Position numbers and translations under genes: made by a program. The notes beneath the pieces were generated by a model that saw nothing but the letters and a program-made list of their open reading frames with translations, was not told the DNA's origin and searched no databases. DNA of 64,000 bases from contig NZ_JPVR01000068.1 in NCBI RefSeq assembly GCF_000772935.1, positions 1 to 64,000 of the forward strand. The letters run 5' to 3'. The stretch comes from Lysinibacillus boronitolerans JCM 21713 = 10a = NBRC 103108 (GTDB lineage Bacteria > Bacillota > Bacilli > Bacillales_A > Planococcaceae). Shown piece by piece: positions 62,188-64,000 of the stretch. Positions within the stretch are counted from its first letter, which is position 1; each line of letters begins with the position of its first letter.

Positions 62188-63005
62188 TGACAAAACAACC
62201 AAAAGAACGAGTAGATATTTTACTTGTAGAGCGTGGACTATGTGAAACAAGAGAAAAAGCAAAACGCTCCATTATGGCGGGTCTTGTCTTTTCGAATGAA
62301 ATACGAATTGATAAGGCAGGCGAGAAAATTGCCATCGATGCACCGCTACAAGTAAAGGGCTCAGATTTAAAATATGTGAGTCGTGGTGGCCTTAAATTAG
62401 AAAAGGCGCTACAAATTTTTGATATGTCTGTAGAAGGGAAGCTGATGCTTGACATTGGCTCCTCTACAGGTGGCTTTACAGATTGTGCCTTACAGCATGG
62501 TGCAAGACATTGCTATGCACTAGATGTTGGTTCGAACCAACTAGCATGGAAAATTCGCTCAGATGAACGAGTGACAGTAATGGAGAAAACGAATTTTCGC
62601 TATACAACGGCAGCCGATTTATCAGAAGGTTTACCTGATTTTGCAACAATCGATGTCAGCTTTATTTCGTTATCACTGATTTTACCAGTATTAAAAACAT
62701 TATTGCTGCCAGGCGGGGATGTTATGGCATTGGTAAAACCTCAGTTTGAAGCTGGGAAAGATAAAGTAGGTAAAAAAGGAATTGTTCGTGATAAAAAAGT
62801 CCATTTAGAAGTTTTGGAAAAAACGGCTGCAATGGCAACAGAGATTGGTTTTGTAGTGAAAGATGCTTCCTTCTCTCCAATCACAGGTGGAGAAGGAAAT
62901 ATTGAATTTTTATTCCATTTAGTGAATCCTATTGGACAAGAAGATCTACCTGCATATACAGCTTTTAATGCACTCGTTGAAGAAGCGCATAATTCTTTAA
63001 AATAA
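62187..63005 (+). CDS. tlyA: TlyA family rRNA 2'-O-methyltransferase
   Basis: 272 residues. S4 RNA-binding domain (RVDILLVERGLCETREKAKR given as DILLVERGLCETREKAKR) then a FtsJ-like methyltransferase: YVSRGGLKLEKAL, LDIGSSTGGFTDCALQHGA and the catalytic VKPQFEAGKD. Homologues methylate rRNA ribose; formerly called haemolysin A. ATG overlaps the dxs stop. Confidence 0.92.
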   Translation: MTKQPKERVDILLVERGLCETREKAKRSIMAGLVFSNEIRIDKAGEKIAIDAPLQVKGSDLKYVSRGGLKLEKALQIFDMSVEGKLMLDIGSSTGGFTDCALQHGARHCYALDVGSNQLAWKIRSDERVTVMEKTNFRYTTAADLSEGLPDFATIDVSFISLSLILPVLKTLLLPGGDVMALVKPQFEAGKDKVGKKGIVRDKKVHLEVLEKTAAMATEIGFVVKDASFSPITGGEGNIEFLFHLVNPIGQEDLPAYTAFNALVEEAHNSLK

Positions 63006-63037
63006 CACGTGCTCGCTTATAGAGCCGTGTTTTTTCT
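63004..63037 (+). terminator. Hairpin after tlyA
   Basis: Stem AACACG...CT / AG...CGTGTT followed by Ts. Medium strength. Confidence 0.6.
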
Positions 63038-63105
63038 TGTGCTTTTTTGTTGAAAATGGTAGTGTGATTATACACATATACAATTATTTATAAGAGGTGA
63101 TTTCG

Positions 63106-63555
63106 TTGAATAAGGGACAACGACATATACGGATTCGGGATATTATCGCCAATCATGAAATTGAAACACAAGATGATTTAGTCGATTTTTTAAAAGATGC
63201 AGGCTATAATGTGACACAAGCTACAGTATCAAGGGATATAAAAGAGCTTCATTTAGTGAAAGTACCATTGCAGGATGGGCGTTATAAATATAGCTTACCC
63301 GCAGATCAGCGTTTCAACCCAGTCCAAAAATTACATCGTGCATTAGCAGATGCTTTTGTAAGTATTGATGGAGCATCTCATTTTTTAGTCATGAAAGCTC
63401 TTCCTGGGAATGCGAATGCGATTGCATCCCTACTTGACCATTTAGATTGGCCAGAAATTTTAGGTACGATTTCTGGAGATGATACCATTTTAATTATTTG
63501 TCGAAATGAAAATGAGCGTGAAAATACAAAAAATCGCTTATTAGATATGCTTTAA
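63106..63555 (+). CDS. ahrC: Arginine repressor/activator AhrC (ArgR)
   Basis: 149 residues from TTG 63106 (GAGGTGA upstream), matching the AhrC N-terminus NKGQRHI and length. Winged [28 protein letters not shown] given as [21 protein letters not shown]-terminal arginine-binding, hexamer-forming domain with [16 protein letters not shown] and [14 protein letters not shown]. Controls arginine synthesis and breakdown. Confidence 0.96.
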   Translation: MNKGQRHIRIRDIIANHEIETQDDLVDFLKDAGYNVTQATVSRDIKELHLVKVPLQDGRYKYSLPADQRFNPVQKLHRALADAFVSIDGASHFLVMKALPGNANAIASLLDHLDWPEILGTISGDDTILIICRNENERENTKNRLLDML

Positions 63556-63577
63556 TTTGATTTAGAGGTGACATTTT

Positions 63578-64000
63578 GTGTTAAGAGAGCTTAGTATTCG
63601 AAACTTTGCCATCATTGAGGATTTGACTGTCAGCTTCTTAGAAGGCTTAACAGTTCTCACAGGGGAAACAGGTGCCGGAAAATCCATTATCATTGATGCG
63701 GTGCATTTACTTGCAGGTGGACGAGGCAACACTGAATTTATTCGACATGGCGCAAGAAAAGCAGAATTGGGTGGCTTATTTCAAATTTCGAGTTCAGCTC
63801 ATCCTGTTCTGAAAAAGTTAGAAGAAGCAGGCATTGAAATAGAAGAAGATACGATTATTTTACGTCGTGATTTAAATGACACTGGTAAAAGTATTTGTCG
63901 TGTGAATGGAAAGCTTGTGCCCTTATCGGTGCTTAGAGACATTGGGGCAAGTCTCATTGATATTCATGGTCAGCATGAAAATCAAGAGCTAATGGATGAA
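63578..64000 (+). CDS. recN: DNA repair protein RecN (3' end outside window)
   Basis: First 141 codons. SMC-like ATPase start LRELSIRNFAIIEDLTV, Walker A GETGAGKSIIIDA, then LLAGGRG and RRDLNDTGKSICRVNGK. Acts in double-strand-break repair. GTG start, GAGGTGA upstream; frame still open at the right edge. Position after ahrC is as in Bacillus. Confidence 0.94.
   Translation, partial: MLRELSIRNFAIIEDLTVSFLEGLTVLTGETGAGKSIIIDAVHLLAGGRGNTEFIRHGARKAELGGLFQISSSAHPVLKKLEEAGIEIEEDTIILRRDLNDTGKSICRVNGKLVPLSVLRDIGASLIDIHGQHENQELMDE

Overview
The window looks like a chromosomal segment of a low-GC, endospore-forming member of the Bacillales, most like Lysinibacillus or a close relative (my inference, from AT-rich composition, strong AGGAGG-type ribosome sites, frequent TTG/GTG starts, a spoIIIA locus, and gene order matching the Bacillus subtilis yqhL-recN region). 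No search was run; product names rest on motifs and recognised gene order.

Positions 1-8170 are an accessory island. Two displaced RHS C-terminal toxin cassettes lie in tandem: a GIY-YIG nuclease-like tip with a leucine-rich-repeat partner, and an HNH/Endo VII-like tip with a SUKH (SMI1/KNR4) partner. Gene debris follows (a cut-off secreted protein, a lipoprotein, a multiply frameshifted gene). Then comes a three-gene cluster: a DUF6881-like/macrodomain fusion, an ADP-ribosylglycohydrolase and another SUKH protein.

Positions 8170-11000 hold a ComX-like pheromone precursor of 52 codons, overlapping a ComP-like histidine kinase, with no comQ or comA beside them. Next are a large repeat-built secreted protein, a regulator with an MFS transporter, an AbgB-like M20 amidohydrolase and a glutaminase, and an APC permease behind a single-aptamer glycine riboswitch with its own terminator.

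Positions 21500-29600 hold a membrane rhodanese (yqhL type), lipM, and a B12-dependent ribonucleotide reductase gene (nrdJ) preceded by two NrdR boxes. nrdJ is split by two group I introns carrying unrelated homing endonucleases. About 22 bp after its stop are what look like the end repeats and a broken tnsA of a Tn7-like element, then a truncated ABC permease.

Positions 29600-41100 form a CoA-linked catabolic locus with two divergent arms: aldehyde dehydrogenase and Fe-alcohol dehydrogenase on one side; acyl-CoA ligase, enoyl-CoA hydratase, GntP-type permease, thioesterase, thiolase, 3-hydroxyacyl-CoA dehydrogenase and acyl-CoA dehydrogenase on the other. A LacI-type repressor lies between them, and three copies of one operator-like sequence mark both arms.

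Positions 41200-64000 follow the conserved Bacillus order: yqhQ, yqhR, aroQ, yqhT, efp, spoIIIA, accBC, yqhY, nusB, folD, xseAB, ispA, dxs, tlyA, ahrC, recN. Insertions include a nitronate monooxygenase, a MazG-like gene, a Bmr/BmrR-type efflux pair and uppP. The spoIIIA locus is reduced: AA and AB are absent, AE and AG are short, and AF is only 47 residues.
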